From an uncultured Lachnospiraceae bacterium (GTDB lineage: Bacteria > Bacillota > Clostridia > Lachnospirales > Lachnospiraceae): a stretch of DNA of 64,000 bases. The translations under genes and the position numbers were made by a program. The notes beneath the pieces were generated by a model. The model saw nothing but the letters and a program-made list of their open reading frames with translations, was not told the origin of the DNA and searched no databases. Shown in pieces: positions 23,698-32,387 of this stretch. Positions within the stretch are counted from its first letter, which is position 1. Each line of letters opens with the position of its first letter. The stretch covers positions 38,892 through 102,891 of the forward strand of contig URQQ01000006.1 of the NCBI GenBank assembly GCA_900549995.1. The letters run 5' to 3'.

Positions 23698-25926
23698 ATG
23701 AGTATATATGATATGCTGAATGAACAGCAGCGGGAGGCGGTATACTGCACAGAAGGCCCTCTTTTGATTCTGGCAGGAGCCGGATCAGGGAAGACAAGAG
23801 TTCTGACGCATCGGATTGCATATCTGATACAGGAACAGGGAGTCAACCCGTGGAATATTCTTGCGATTACATTTACGAATAAGGCGGCCGGCGAGATGCG
23901 GGAACGTGTGGACAGCCTGGTTGGCATTGATGCAGGGAGTATCTGGGTCAGTACATTTCATTCCACCTGTGTGCGCATACTGAGAAGATACATAGACAGA
24001 CTGGGATATGATCATAACTTTACCATATATGACGCGGATGATCAGAAGACATTGATGAAAGATGTCTGTAAACAGCTGCAGATAGATACGAAGGTTTTCA
24101 GAGAACGAAGCCTGATGTCTGCAATTTCTTCTGCAAAGGATGAACTGATTACGCCGGAAGAGTATGAACTGAATGCTGCAGGGGACTATAACAAGCAGAG
24201 GATTGCCCAGGTTTATAAGGAATACGAAAAGCAGTTGAGAGCGAACAATGCGCTGGATTTCGATGATCTGCTTGTGAAAACAGTACAGCTTTTAAAGTCT
24301 CAGCCAGATGTGCTGGATTATTATCAGAACCGTTTCCGCTATATTATGGTAGACGAGTATCAGGATACGAATACAGTACAGTTTAAGCTGATCAGCATAC
24401 TGGCTTCCAGGCACCAGAATCTGTGTGTCGTCGGGGATGATGACCAGTCGATCTATAAATTCAGGGGAGCAAATATTAAAAATATTCTGAATTTTGAGCA
24501 GCAGTTTACGGATGCAAGGGTCATCAAGCTGGAGCAGAATTACCGCTCAACAAGTAATATTTTGAATGCGGCCAATGCAGTGATCCGCCATAATAACGGG
24601 CGGAAGGATAAGACGCTCTGGACAGAGAACGGGGACGGAGAGAAAATTCAGTTCCGTCAGTTTGACACAGGATACGATGAGGCAGAATATATTATAGGGG
24701 ACATAAAAGACCGTGTAGATCATGGAAAGGCATCTTATAATGACCATGCGATTCTCTACCGTACGAATGCCCAGTCACGTATGTTCGAGGAGAAATGTGT
24801 TGTATCCAACATTCCGTATAAAATTGTCGGCGGTGTGAATTTCTATGCGCGGAAAGAGATCAAAGATCTGCTGGCTTATCTGAAAACAATTGACAATGGA
24901 CGTGATGATCTGGCGGTGAGAAGAATCATTAATGTTCCTAAGCGCGGCATCGGCCTTACGACGCTCAACCGTGTCCAGGAAAATGCGCTGCAGAGGGAAG
25001 TTGGTTTCTATGAAGCGTTGATGACGGCAGACCTCATTCCGGGGATTGGAAGAAGCGCGTCGAAACTGGAATCCTTCGTGGCTTTGATTGAACATTTTAA
25101 AGCAGAAGCAGGAAAAATGACGATCACAGAACTTCTTCAGGAAGTGATTGATACGACCGGATACGTAGAGGACCTGAAGGCCGAACATGACGAGGAAGCA
25201 GATGCCAGAATTGAAAATATTGATGAGTTGATCAGCAAAGTAACCGCATATGAGGAAAATGCGGAAGCTTTGAATGAGCCTGCCACATTAAGCGGATTCC
25301 TGGAAGAGGTCGCACTCGTGGCTGACATTGACAGCCTGGATGAGAACAGTGATTATGTGATTCTGATGACTCTGCACAGCGCCAAGGGTCTGGAATTCCC
25401 GTATGTATATCTTGCCGGAATGGAAGACGGAATTTTCCCAAGCTATATGACAATTACCGCGGACGATCCGGAGGAAGTGGAAGAGGAGAGAAGGCTTTGC
25501 TATGTGGGGATCACGAGGGCAAAGAAGGAACTCACCATGACTTCAGCCAGAAGGAGAATGATCCGAGGAGAAACACAGTATAATAAGCTGTCACGGTTTA
25601 TGAAAGAAATTCCGATGGATCTGTTGTCTACCGGAAAATTAATTGAAGATGATAATGACCGCCCGAAAGAAAACGCATATTTCCAGGCGAAACAGACCTT
25701 TAAGACAAAAGCATACGCTCCTGTAAAACCGGTGCAGCAATTCAAAGTCCAGAGCGGAGAAGGACCGGGATATGATGTGGGAGACCGTGTGCGCCATGTA
25801 AAATTCGGTGACGGCCTTGTGACAAGCATTAACGCCGGAGGCCGTGATTATGAAGTGACGGTACAATTTGACAGTGTAGGTGTGAAGAAAATGTTTGCCA
25901 CATTTGCAAAACTCCAAAAGATATAA
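23698..25926 (+). CDS. pcrA: ATP-dependent DNA helicase PcrA (UvrD family)
   Basis: A 742-aa SF1A 3'-5' helicase. Motif I AGAGSGKTR lies near residue 28, motif II is VDEYQDTN, motif III GDDDQSIYKFRGA, motif IV EQNYRSTSNIL, motif V TLHSAKGLEFPYVYLAG and motif VI VGITRAKKEL; the C-terminal Tudor-like domain (GDRVRHVKFGDGLV) binds RNA polymerase in known PcrA. It acts in nucleotide excision repair and in clearing replication-transcription conflicts. ATG at 23698 follows AGGAGA. Full length. Confidence 0.96.
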   Translation: MSIYDMLNEQQREAVYCTEGPLLILAGAGSGKTRVLTHRIAYLIQEQGVNPWNILAITFTNKAAGEMRERVDSLVGIDAGSIWVSTFHSTCVRILRRYIDRLGYDHNFTIYDADDQKTLMKDVCKQLQIDTKVFRERSLMSAISSAKDELITPEEYELNAAGDYNKQRIAQVYKEYEKQLRANNALDFDDLLVKTVQLLKSQPDVLDYYQNRFRYIMVDEYQDTNTVQFKLISILASRHQNLCVVGDDDQSIYKFRGANIKNILNFEQQFTDARVIKLEQNYRSTSNILNAANAVIRHNNGRKDKTLWTENGDGEKIQFRQFDTGYDEAEYIIGDIKDRVDHGKASYNDHAILYRTNAQSRMFEEKCVVSNIPYKIVGGVNFYARKEIKDLLAYLKTIDNGRDDLAVRRIINVPKRGIGLTTLNRVQENALQREVGFYEALMTADLIPGIGRSASKLESFVALIEHFKAEAGKMTITELLQEVIDTTGYVEDLKAEHDEEADARIENIDELISKVTAYEENAEALNEPATLSGFLEEVALVADIDSLDENSDYVILMTLHSAKGLEFPYVYLAGMEDGIFPSYMTITADDPEEVEEERRLCYVGITRAKKELTMTSARRRMIRGETQYNKLSRFMKEIPMDLLSTGKLIEDDNDRPKENAYFQAKQTFKTKAYAPVKPVQQFKVQSGEGPGYDVGDRVRHVKFGDGLVTSINAGGRDYEVTVQFDSVGVKKMFATFAKLQKI

Positions 25927-26104
25927 TTTCGGATGTTTGGCAGGCCGGGGCAGACAATCACAGCAGATCTGTCTGCAGATATTTTCGGCAGCTGGTATAA
26001 TTTTTGTAAATTTTGGTATAATATATAGCAATCTTATTTTGTAAGTGCTATAATAAATCCATATAAATCGAACTTGTTTTTACAAGCGGAAAGGACGTGC
26101 AGAT

Positions 26105-26347
26105 ATGAACAAAATGGAAGATCTGATAACAGTATCCAAGCTAAATGACTTATTACACAAACATGAAGATGAGAAACCAAAGAACACAGTTCTCTGGGTG
26201 CTGGCAATTATTGGTGCTGTTGCAGCTGTTGCAGCAATCGCATATGCAGTGTATTCTTTCTTCAGACCAGACTATCTGGAAGATTTTGAAGAAGATTTCG
26301 AAGATGATTTTGATGATGATTTTTTTAATGACGAGGATGAGATATAA
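26105..26347 (+). CDS. Small membrane protein with acidic tail, 80 aa
   Basis: After a 30-residue polar start, a single hydrophobic segment (VLWVLAIIGAVAAVAAIAYA) spans the membrane, then FFRPDY and an extremely acidic Asp/Glu/Phe tail. The ribosome site AAAGGA is 9 bases upstream. I do not recognise a named family, though similar small proteins occur in gut Clostridia. The acidic tail might bind cations or basic proteins; that is speculation. Confidence 0.75.
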   Translation: MNKMEDLITVSKLNDLLHKHEDEKPKNTVLWVLAIIGAVAAVAAIAYAVYSFFRPDYLEDFEEDFEDDFDDDFFNDEDEI

Positions 26348-26435
26348 CATCATAGTAGCTGCTTAGAGGCTACGTGCAGCGAAGCGGTATCTGAATACCT
26401 GCTTTGATAAATCAGAACAGTCAGAAAGTGTATAA

Positions 26436-26460
26436 GGCAGGACCGGTGTCCTGCCTTTTT
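26436..26460 (+). terminator. Terminator before the NYN gene
   Basis: GGCAGGA (26436-26442) pairs with TCCTGCC (26449-26455), followed by TTTTT. Confidence 0.88.
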
Positions 26461-26477
26461 GAGTGAAGGGGAAGGTT

Positions 26478-27446
26478 ATGGAGAAAAGATTTGCATTATT
26501 GATCGACGCTGATAATGTTTCAGCAAAATATATTAAGCCGATCATCAATGAGTTATCCCAATATGGGAATATCACATACAAAAGAATATATGGTGACTGG
26601 ACAAATAACCAGCATTCCAGCTGGAAAGAGGAGCTGTTAAAAAATTCGATCAGCCCGATTCAGCAGTTTAGTTATACGCAGGGCAAGAATTCTACTGATT
26701 CAGCAATGATTATTGATGCAATGGATATTCTCTATACAAACAGTGTAGAAGGATTCTGCATTGTCTCAAGTGACAGTGACTTTACGCGTCTTGCCAGCAG
26801 GCTTCGTGAAACGGGTCTGACGGTTATCGGTATGGGAGAGGAAAAGACTCCGATTCCGTTCCGGAAGGCGTGTGATATCTTTACAAAACTGGAACTGTTG
26901 GTGGAAGAACAGATTTCAGAGGAAAAAACGGAAAAGGAAATTGTGCACGTTACAAGCGGACGGAAGAACGAGCAGCATGAGCAGGAAGAAAGCAACACGG
27001 TGATAGACAAAAAAGTAATCGAGGAGGCGATCGTCAAGATCATCACTGAAAATCAGAACAGTGACAGACAGACGAGCCTTGGTGAGATTGGAAACCGTCT
27101 TGTGAAGCTCTATCCGGAGTTCGATGTCAGAAGTTATGGCTACAGCCTCTTGTCGAAATTCCTGGAAGAATTCTCGAAATTCCAGTTACTGAAGCGTGGA
27201 AATGCGATTACAGTAATGCTGCAGGAAGACGAGGGAAGAGTAGAAGAGTATATTGTAAACTTTGTACGGAAATGTGGGAAAGAAGGAATTGACCTGTCCC
27301 TTCTGGGGAACAAGGTTCATGAAAAGTATGCCAATTTTAAGACCAGAGATTACGGCTATTCCCAGTTTAATAAATATGTAAAAAATATCAGCCATTTGAA
27401 AGTAAAACATGAGGATAATAGTATGACAGTGTACTATCAGCCATGA
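26478..27446 (+). CDS. NYN domain protein with two OST-HTH/LOTUS domains
   Basis: A 322-aa predicted RNA-binding nuclease. The PIN-like NYN domain spans about residues 4-140, with acidic active-site residues in LLIDADNVS, the STDSAMIIDAMDIL helix and FCIVSSDSDFTRLASRL. Two OST-HTH/LOTUS domains follow, each ending in a K-beta hairpin (about 180-240 and 255-320; both contain DYGYS or SYGYS). GTG at 26463 is in frame, but ATG at 26478 is better placed. LabA/Limkain-type proteins act in RNA turnover; the bacterial role of this combination is not known to me. Confidence 0.9.
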   Translation: MEKRFALLIDADNVSAKYIKPIINELSQYGNITYKRIYGDWTNNQHSSWKEELLKNSISPIQQFSYTQGKNSTDSAMIIDAMDILYTNSVEGFCIVSSDSDFTRLASRLRETGLTVIGMGEEKTPIPFRKACDIFTKLELLVEEQISEEKTEKEIVHVTSGRKNEQHEQEESNTVIDKKVIEEAIVKIITENQNSDRQTSLGEIGNRLVKLYPEFDVRSYGYSLLSKFLEEFSKFQLLKRGNAITVMLQEDEGRVEEYIVNFVRKCGKEGIDLSLLGNKVHEKYANFKTRDYGYSQFNKYVKNISHLKVKHEDNSMTVYYQP

Positions 27447-27499
27447 AGGTATGAGTAGATAATGTAAGCAATAAGCAGATGAAAGAGGTACAACAGAAC

Positions 27500-28870
27500 A
27501 TGAAAAAAGGACAAGTATATGAAGGTGTGATCGAAAGCGTAGATTTTCCGAATAAGGGAAAAGTACTTGTGCAGGACGAGAATAAAACAGTGACTGTGAA
27601 AAACGGGATTCCAGGCCAGACAATCAGATTTGCAGTCAACAAAATCCGCAAAGGAAAAGCAGAAGGACGCCTTCTTGAGGTGCTTAAAAAATCTCCGCTG
27701 GAGACACGTGAGCCGGTATGCAGTATTTTTCCGCAATGTGGAGGCTGCATGTATCAGACGATGGCCTACGAAGACCAGCTGAAGATGAAGGCCAGACAGG
27801 TCAGGGATATTATCGATGAGGCTGTCCATGAGACTCCATATACATTTGAAGGGATCAAGGGAAGCCCGAAAGAATTTGCCTACCGCAATAAGATGGAATT
27901 TTCCTTCGGAGATGAGTATAAAGACGGCCCGCTTTCCCTTGGGCTTCACAAAAAAGGGAGTACTTATGATGTGCTGACGGCCAGCGACTGCAAGCTTGTC
28001 CATGAAGATATGACGAAGATTCTCGTCTGTATCTGGGAGTATTTCAAAACGCGCGAAGTTCCCTATTATAAGAAAATGCAGCATATCGGGTATCTTCGCC
28101 ACCTCCTTTTAAGAAGGGCAGATACCACAGGCGAAATTCTTGTCAACCTCGTGACGACGACACAGGAAGAACACGATCTGACACCTCTGAAAGAGGAACT
28201 TTTAAATCTCAATCTGGAAGGAAAGATCGAGGGGATTCTGCACATACTGAACGATTCGCTGTCGGATGTGGTAAAAAGTGACGAGACGAGAGTTCTCTAT
28301 GGAAAAGATTATTTCTATGAAAAAATTCTCGGTCTGGAATTTAAAATCACGCCGTTTTCATTCTTCCAGCCAAACTCCCGGGGTGCGGAAGTGCTTTATA
28401 CCGTTGTGAGAGACTACATCGGAAGCACAGAAGATATGACCGTGTTCGATCTGTACAGCGGAACTGGTACGATTGCCCAGATCCTTGCGCCAGTTGCAAA
28501 ACAGGTGATCGGGGTTGAGATCATCGAGGAGGCTGTGGAGGCCGCAAAGGAAAACGCAAAAAGAAATGGACTTGATAACTGTACGTTCATCGCGGGCGAT
28601 GTGCTGAAGGTGCTGGATGAGATTCAGGAGAAGCCGGATGTGATCGTTCTTGATCCGCCGAGGGATGGGATACATCCGAAGGCACTGCCGAAGATTATTG
28701 ATTATGGTGTGGAGAATATTGTCTATATCTCCTGCAAGGTGACGAGTCTTGCTAGGGATCTGGAGATGCTGCAGGCCAGGGGGTATGAGGTGAAGAGATG
28801 TGTGGCGGTGGATCAGTTTTGTGAGACGGTGCATGTGGAGACTGTGGCGTTGCTGGAGCGGAAAAGATGA
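27500..28870 (+). CDS. rlmD: 23S rRNA (uracil-5)-methyltransferase, RlmD family, copy 1
   Basis: A 456-aa SAM-dependent uracil-5 methyltransferase with an N-terminal TRAM domain (about 1-60), an iron-sulfur motif CSIFPQCGGCMYQ near 75, SAM-binding VFDLYSGTGTIAQIL, and the catalytic Cys in VYISCKVTSLARDL. The C-terminus is HVETVALLERKR. The long frame starts at 27479; ATG at 27500 follows AGAGGT. A paralogue without TRAM is at 57797. The gene end is followed at once by horizontally acquired DNA. Confidence 0.92.
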   Translation: MKKGQVYEGVIESVDFPNKGKVLVQDENKTVTVKNGIPGQTIRFAVNKIRKGKAEGRLLEVLKKSPLETREPVCSIFPQCGGCMYQTMAYEDQLKMKARQVRDIIDEAVHETPYTFEGIKGSPKEFAYRNKMEFSFGDEYKDGPLSLGLHKKGSTYDVLTASDCKLVHEDMTKILVCIWEYFKTREVPYYKKMQHIGYLRHLLLRRADTTGEILVNLVTTTQEEHDLTPLKEELLNLNLEGKIEGILHILNDSLSDVVKSDETRVLYGKDYFYEKILGLEFKITPFSFFQPNSRGAEVLYTVVRDYIGSTEDMTVFDLYSGTGTIAQILAPVAKQVIGVEIIEEAVEAAKENAKRNGLDNCTFIAGDVLKVLDEIQEKPDVIVLDPPRDGIHPKALPKIIDYGVENIVYISCKVTSLARDLEMLQARGYEVKRCVAVDQFCETVHVETVALLERKR

Positions 28871-28999
28871 GGATTGAATCGACATTTGCATGAAGTACTG
28901 GATAAGATGGATGTGCCAAAGAGGGAATATCCGGAGTGTCTGAAAGAGAAGGTGACGGCGATAGAAGATGCGTTGAAGTATTTTGGTATAATTGAATAA
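28871..28999 (+). pseudogene. Coding remnant directly after rlmD copy 1
   Basis: Right after the rlmD stop and in the same phase, 42 codons run open to TAA at 28997-28999, reading like the end of a real protein (LDKMDVPKREYPECLK, then EDALKYFGIIE). There is no start codon or ribosome site of its own. It is best read as the 3' end of another gene joined here when the cargo inserted; its family is not recognised. Confidence 0.45.
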
Positions 29000-29012
29000 G
29001 GAGGTCAGCAAA

Positions 29013-30023
29013 ATGAACAAAGATGGAAAGAAAATCCAAATTCGCAATAGTACTGTGGACTTCCTTGTTTTTACAAAACAGAATTCAGAAGACGGAATAG
29101 AAGTTCAGGTACAAGATGAATCAGTATGGCTTACACAAGAAGGGATCTCACAGCTTTTTGATAAGGGTAGAACCACAATTACAGAACATTTAAAACATAT
29201 TTTTGAGGAAGGAGAATTGGAAGAAAGTTCAGTATGTCGGAAATTCCGACATACTGGTTCAGATGGAAAGAATTATAATACGAAGTTTTACAATTTAGAT
29301 GCTATTATATCTGTTGGATATCGAGTTAATTCTCTGAGAGCTACACAGTTTCGCCAGTGGGCTACAAAAGTAATACGAACTTATACAATTCAAGGATATG
29401 TTTTGGATAAGAAGCGTTTGGAGAATGGACAGATTTTTGATGAAGAGTATTTTGAACACTTATTGGATGAAATCCGGGAAATTCGTGCAAGTGAGCGGAA
29501 ATTTTATCAAAAGATTACTGATATTTATGCAACTTCAGTAGATTATTCTAAAGATGCTAAAACAACGAAAGATTTTTTTGCCACAGTACAGAATAAACTT
29601 CACTTTGCAATTCATGGTCATACAGCAGCAGAAGTTATTGTAGAAAGAGCAAACCATAAAAAAGAGCACATGGGATTGCAGACGTGGAAAAACGCACCAG
29701 ATGGGAAAATAGTAAAAACAGATGTAAGTGTGGCAAAGAATTACTTGTCTATGTTAGAATTGAAAGATTTGAACCAGTTTGTTTCTATGTATCTGGATTA
29801 TGCAGAGAGACAGGCAAGAAAGAGGATTCCTATGACAATGGAAGACTGGGCAAAGAAATTGGATGTGTTTTTGGAATTGAATGAAGAAACTATATTGCAG
29901 GGAAAAGGGAAGGTCACGGCGGAGATTGCAAAAGCGTTTGCGGAGAGCGAGTTTGAGAAGTACAGGGCGATACAGGACAAAGATTATAGAAGTGATTTTG
30001 ATAGGCTGTTGGGGGAAATATAA
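29013..30023 (+). CDS. Virulence protein RhuM family
   Basis: A 336-aa protein of the RhuM family, first named in a Salmonella pathogenicity island and widespread on mobile elements. The core WLTQEGISQLFDKGRTTITEHLKHIFEEGEL is an HTH-like region, followed by RKFRHTGSDGKNYNTKFYNLDAIISVGYRVNS and the FRQWATKVIRTYTIQGY helix. ATG at 29013 follows AAGGAGG. It lies between rlmD and a repeat shared with the second rlmD locus. Function is unproven; phage or mobile-element linkage is usual. Confidence 0.92.
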   Translation: MNKDGKKIQIRNSTVDFLVFTKQNSEDGIEVQVQDESVWLTQEGISQLFDKGRTTITEHLKHIFEEGELEESSVCRKFRHTGSDGKNYNTKFYNLDAIISVGYRVNSLRATQFRQWATKVIRTYTIQGYVLDKKRLENGQIFDEEYFEHLLDEIREIRASERKFYQKITDIYATSVDYSKDAKTTKDFFATVQNKLHFAIHGHTAAEVIVERANHKKEHMGLQTWKNAPDGKIVKTDVSVAKNYLSMLELKDLNQFVSMYLDYAERQARKRIPMTMEDWAKKLDVFLELNEETILQGKGKVTAEIAKAFAESEFEKYRAIQDKDYRSDFDRLLGEI

Positions 30024-30055
30024 GAACTGTATGTGGATATGATTCCAGAATGTAG

Positions 30056-30216
30056 AATGGCGGAAACCGTTATGTTGCTCGTGCGGGAAACTTGATTCTA
30101 TGCGGGTTTGCAGGGTTTTGGACATTAAATGTAGTTGTGATTTTTACGGAAAATGAGATGGATAAGTTCACACGAAGGCAAGGTGGGGGAAATATTCAGA
30201 CAGGGTTTTGCCCCGT
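30056..30216. repeat. Dispersed repeat after RhuM (paired with 60686-60846)
   Basis: About 160 bases align by eye with 60686-60846, including GAGATGGATAAGTT, AAGGTGGGG and GGGTTTTGCCCCG. Its start reads in one frame AETVMLLVRET before a stop, echoing the C-terminus HVETVALLERK of both RlmD proteins. It therefore looks like a scar containing the displaced 3' end of an rlmD-type gene. No gene is seen in 30024-30428. Confidence 0.7.
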
Positions 30217-30251
30217 GGGTTTCAGAAAAATGATACCACGGGGCAAAACCC
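30203..30251. repeat. Perfect 16-bp inverted repeat
   Basis: GGGTTTTGCCCCGTGG (30203-30218) and CCACGGGGCAAAACCC (30236-30251) are exact reverse complements around a 17-base loop. Further GGCAAAA copies follow. The T-run after it (CTTTTT at about 30255) is weak, so it may be a terminator or an element end. Confidence 0.75.
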
Positions 30252-30428
30252 TTACTTTTTGGCAAAACCGATACTCCGAGGCAAAAGTAAAAAATTACTG
30301 AAACTTTTAACGTCTCATGCTATACTTATTGAAACAAACTGTGAAAGAAATCAATCTAAGATGTCAGAATCTTAATATGTCTAATTTTATGACGTATAAG
30401 TATTTGTTAACAAAAGAGAGGGGTGCAA

Positions 30429-30854
30429 ATGAAAGTAAAATTAGATGTCATATTGGATGCAATTGAGATGGCGGATGATAATTATACATATTTTTTGGAC
30501 TTAGAAACAGGAGAAAGTGTGTTTCTTGCAGATGAACTGATTACTGGTCTGGATAATGAGGGGCTGGCAGATGAAATTGATGAAAACCCGAAGCGTTACT
30601 TAAGGCTGCCAACGAAATTTGAGATTCATGAATATCATATCATGGAAGAATTTATCTGGACTCTAAAGGGTAAAAGAGCGGATAAGCTGGAATGTGCTAT
30701 ACGGGGGCGAGGCGCATTCAGGAGATTTAAGGATATGGTAGACAGAATGGGAATTTCACAACAGTGGTATGATTTTCAGTCAGAATATTACCGGAAACTG
30801 GCGATCGAGTGGTGCCAGGAGCATGGGTTGGAGTATACGGAGGTGGGCATGTGA
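30429..30854 (+). CDS. UPF0158 family protein
   Basis: A 141-aa protein of the UPF0158 family: KLDVILDAIEMADDNYTYFLDLETGE at the start and the GAFRRFKDMVDRMGISQQWYDFQSEYYRKLAIEWCQEHGLEY end are diagnostic. GTG at 30423 is in frame; ATG at 30429 follows GAGAGGGG. Its TGA overlaps the GTG start of the GNAT gene after it, so translation is coupled. No function is established for the family. Confidence 0.9.
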   Translation: MKVKLDVILDAIEMADDNYTYFLDLETGESVFLADELITGLDNEGLADEIDENPKRYLRLPTKFEIHEYHIMEEFIWTLKGKRADKLECAIRGRGAFRRFKDMVDRMGISQQWYDFQSEYYRKLAIEWCQEHGLEYTEVGM

Positions 30855-31255
30855 AGATCAGAGTTGCGGAAAAATCAGATATTGAAATTCTTTCTACATA
30901 TGATAAACACATCGGGAAAACTGAACTGGAATCTGCCATATCTCTTGGCAGGATAATTGTGGCAGAAGAGAATGGAACGTTTATAGGATGGCTGCGGTGG
31001 AATCTATTCTGGGATAACACGCCGTTTATGAATATGCTGTTTATACTTGAACAATATCGTAGCTGTGGTTTTGGAAGGAGAATGGTTGCTTATTGGGAAA
31101 AACAAATGAAAGTGAAGGGGTATGATTTAGTTATGACATCTTCTTTGTCGAATGAAACGGCACAGCATTTGTATCGTAAATTGAACTATGTGGATTCTGG
31201 TGCACTCCTGTTGCCCGAAGAACCTATGGAAATTATTTTTGTAAAGAAGCTATAG
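30851..31255 (+). CDS. GNAT family N-acetyltransferase
   Basis: A 134-aa acetyltransferase starting with GTG at 30851, overlapping the stop of the UPF0158 gene and preceded by GGAGGTGGG. The acetyl-CoA site is FILEQYRSCGFGRRMVAYWEKQ (R/Q-x-x-G-x-G/A type) and SNETAQHLYRKLNYVDSGAL is the usual final helix-strand. A longer frame reaches 30809 but would overlap the upstream gene. Substrate unknown. Confidence 0.88.
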   Translation: MKIRVAEKSDIEILSTYDKHIGKTELESAISLGRIIVAEENGTFIGWLRWNLFWDNTPFMNMLFILEQYRSCGFGRRMVAYWEKQMKVKGYDLVMTSSLSNETAQHLYRKLNYVDSGALLLPEEPMEIIFVKKL

Positions 31256-31301
31256 ATTAAAGTCACTATTTTTATTCATGATATAGAAAGCAGGTAGATC
31301 C

Positions 31302-31739
31302 ATGATAAGGTATGTAACTAAGAATGATGAAGGTCAAATACTATCTATGATGGAACTGGTAAAAAATGATTTTGCCGGATATAAAGAAAATGAATTTATA
31401 GAAGCAGTATATAATGCTATCAGCAATGATGAAGCAATTATGGAAGAAAAAGATGGGAGAATAGCAGGAATGCTTATGTGTTCAAAGAAAGAAAAAGAAC
31501 TGTCTTTTCTTGCTGTACATCCTGCATATCGAAAGAACGGTGTTGCTAAAAGACTGATTGAGAAAATGACAGCGTGGTTTAATGTAGGAGATATCATTTC
31601 TGTAGTTACATTCCAGGAGGGTGATCCGAAAGGGATACCTGCCCGGGCCTGCTATCATGCCTGCGGGTTTATGGATGATGAAAAATTGACTGTATTTGAT
31701 TACCCCTGTCAGAAAATGACGCTTGAGATTATTCATTAA
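31302..31739 (+). CDS. GNAT family N-acetyltransferase
   Basis: A 145-aa acetyltransferase with LSFLAVHPAYRKNGVAKRLIEKMTAWF as the acetyl-CoA loop and a Cys-containing final part (ARACYHACGFMDDEKLTVFDYPCQKM). It is one of six GNAT genes in the window. The start ATG at 31302 follows AGGTAGATC. It precedes a DUF3795 gene by 20 bases and may share its transcript. Confidence 0.88.
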   Translation: MIRYVTKNDEGQILSMMELVKNDFAGYKENEFIEAVYNAISNDEAIMEEKDGRIAGMLMCSKKEKELSFLAVHPAYRKNGVAKRLIEKMTAWFNVGDIISVVTFQEGDPKGIPARACYHACGFMDDEKLTVFDYPCQKMTLEIIH

Positions 31740-31759
31740 AGTGGTGGAGGGAATTTATC

Positions 31760-32323
31760 TTGAAGGATTTTGTAAGAAGCAATCTATGGTTCTCTCTGTG
31801 CGGCCTGAACTGTGGGCTTTGCCCCATGAAACTGGATGGCCATTGTCCGGGATGCGGAGGTGGAGAGGGAAACCAGTCTTGTAAAATAGCAAAGTGCAGT
31901 ATTTTGCATGGCAGGATAGAATATTGTAATCAATGCCGGGAGTTCCCTTGTGATAGATATAGGAGGGCAGAGGAGTACGATATCTTTATCACGCACCGGA
32001 ATTGGAGGCAGGATTTCGAAAAAATAAAGGAAATGGGTGTAAAAGCCTATAATTCCGAGCAAAAACAGAAGCTGGAAATATTGAAGTTTCTGTTGGAAGG
32101 CTATAATGATGGCAGAAGGAAAAGTTTCTTTTGTCTGGCAGTTAATCTCCTGGATTTAGAGGATTTGAAAACGGTGGTGGAGCATTGTGAGGAAGAAACA
32201 CGACTGGAAAGTCTTACGCTGAAAGAGAGGTCTGCCTATGTGGTAAGGCAACTCCAGTCCATTGCGGATCAGAGGGGTGTGGTGCTGAAATGGAATAGAA
32301 AACCTTCCAAACAGAAGAAATAG
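31760..32323 (+). CDS. DUF3795 family cysteine-rich protein
   Basis: A 187-aa protein. The N-terminal third is a cysteine cluster of the DUF3795 type (CGLNCGLCPM, CPGCGGG, CKIAKCS, CNQCREFPCDRY), probably binding zinc or an iron-sulfur cluster; the rest is helical. It starts with TTG at 31760, well placed after GGTGGAGGG. A second DUF3795 protein is at 33216. Function of the family is not known. Confidence 0.88.
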   Translation: MKDFVRSNLWFSLCGLNCGLCPMKLDGHCPGCGGGEGNQSCKIAKCSILHGRIEYCNQCREFPCDRYRRAEEYDIFITHRNWRQDFEKIKEMGVKAYNSEQKQKLEILKFLLEGYNDGRRKSFFCLAVNLLDLEDLKTVVEHCEEETRLESLTLKERSAYVVRQLQSIADQRGVVLKWNRKPSKQKK

Positions 32324-32387
32324 GTGTAGCATTCATTTTCACAGATACAGGAATCTTAACTAAGTGGTAATTTTGGAGGTGGCAGAT

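Noticed and set aside
30092..30301. 69-codon frame in the scar after RhuM
   Set aside because: It crosses the 16-bp inverted repeat, has no ribosome site and no recognisable protein pattern.
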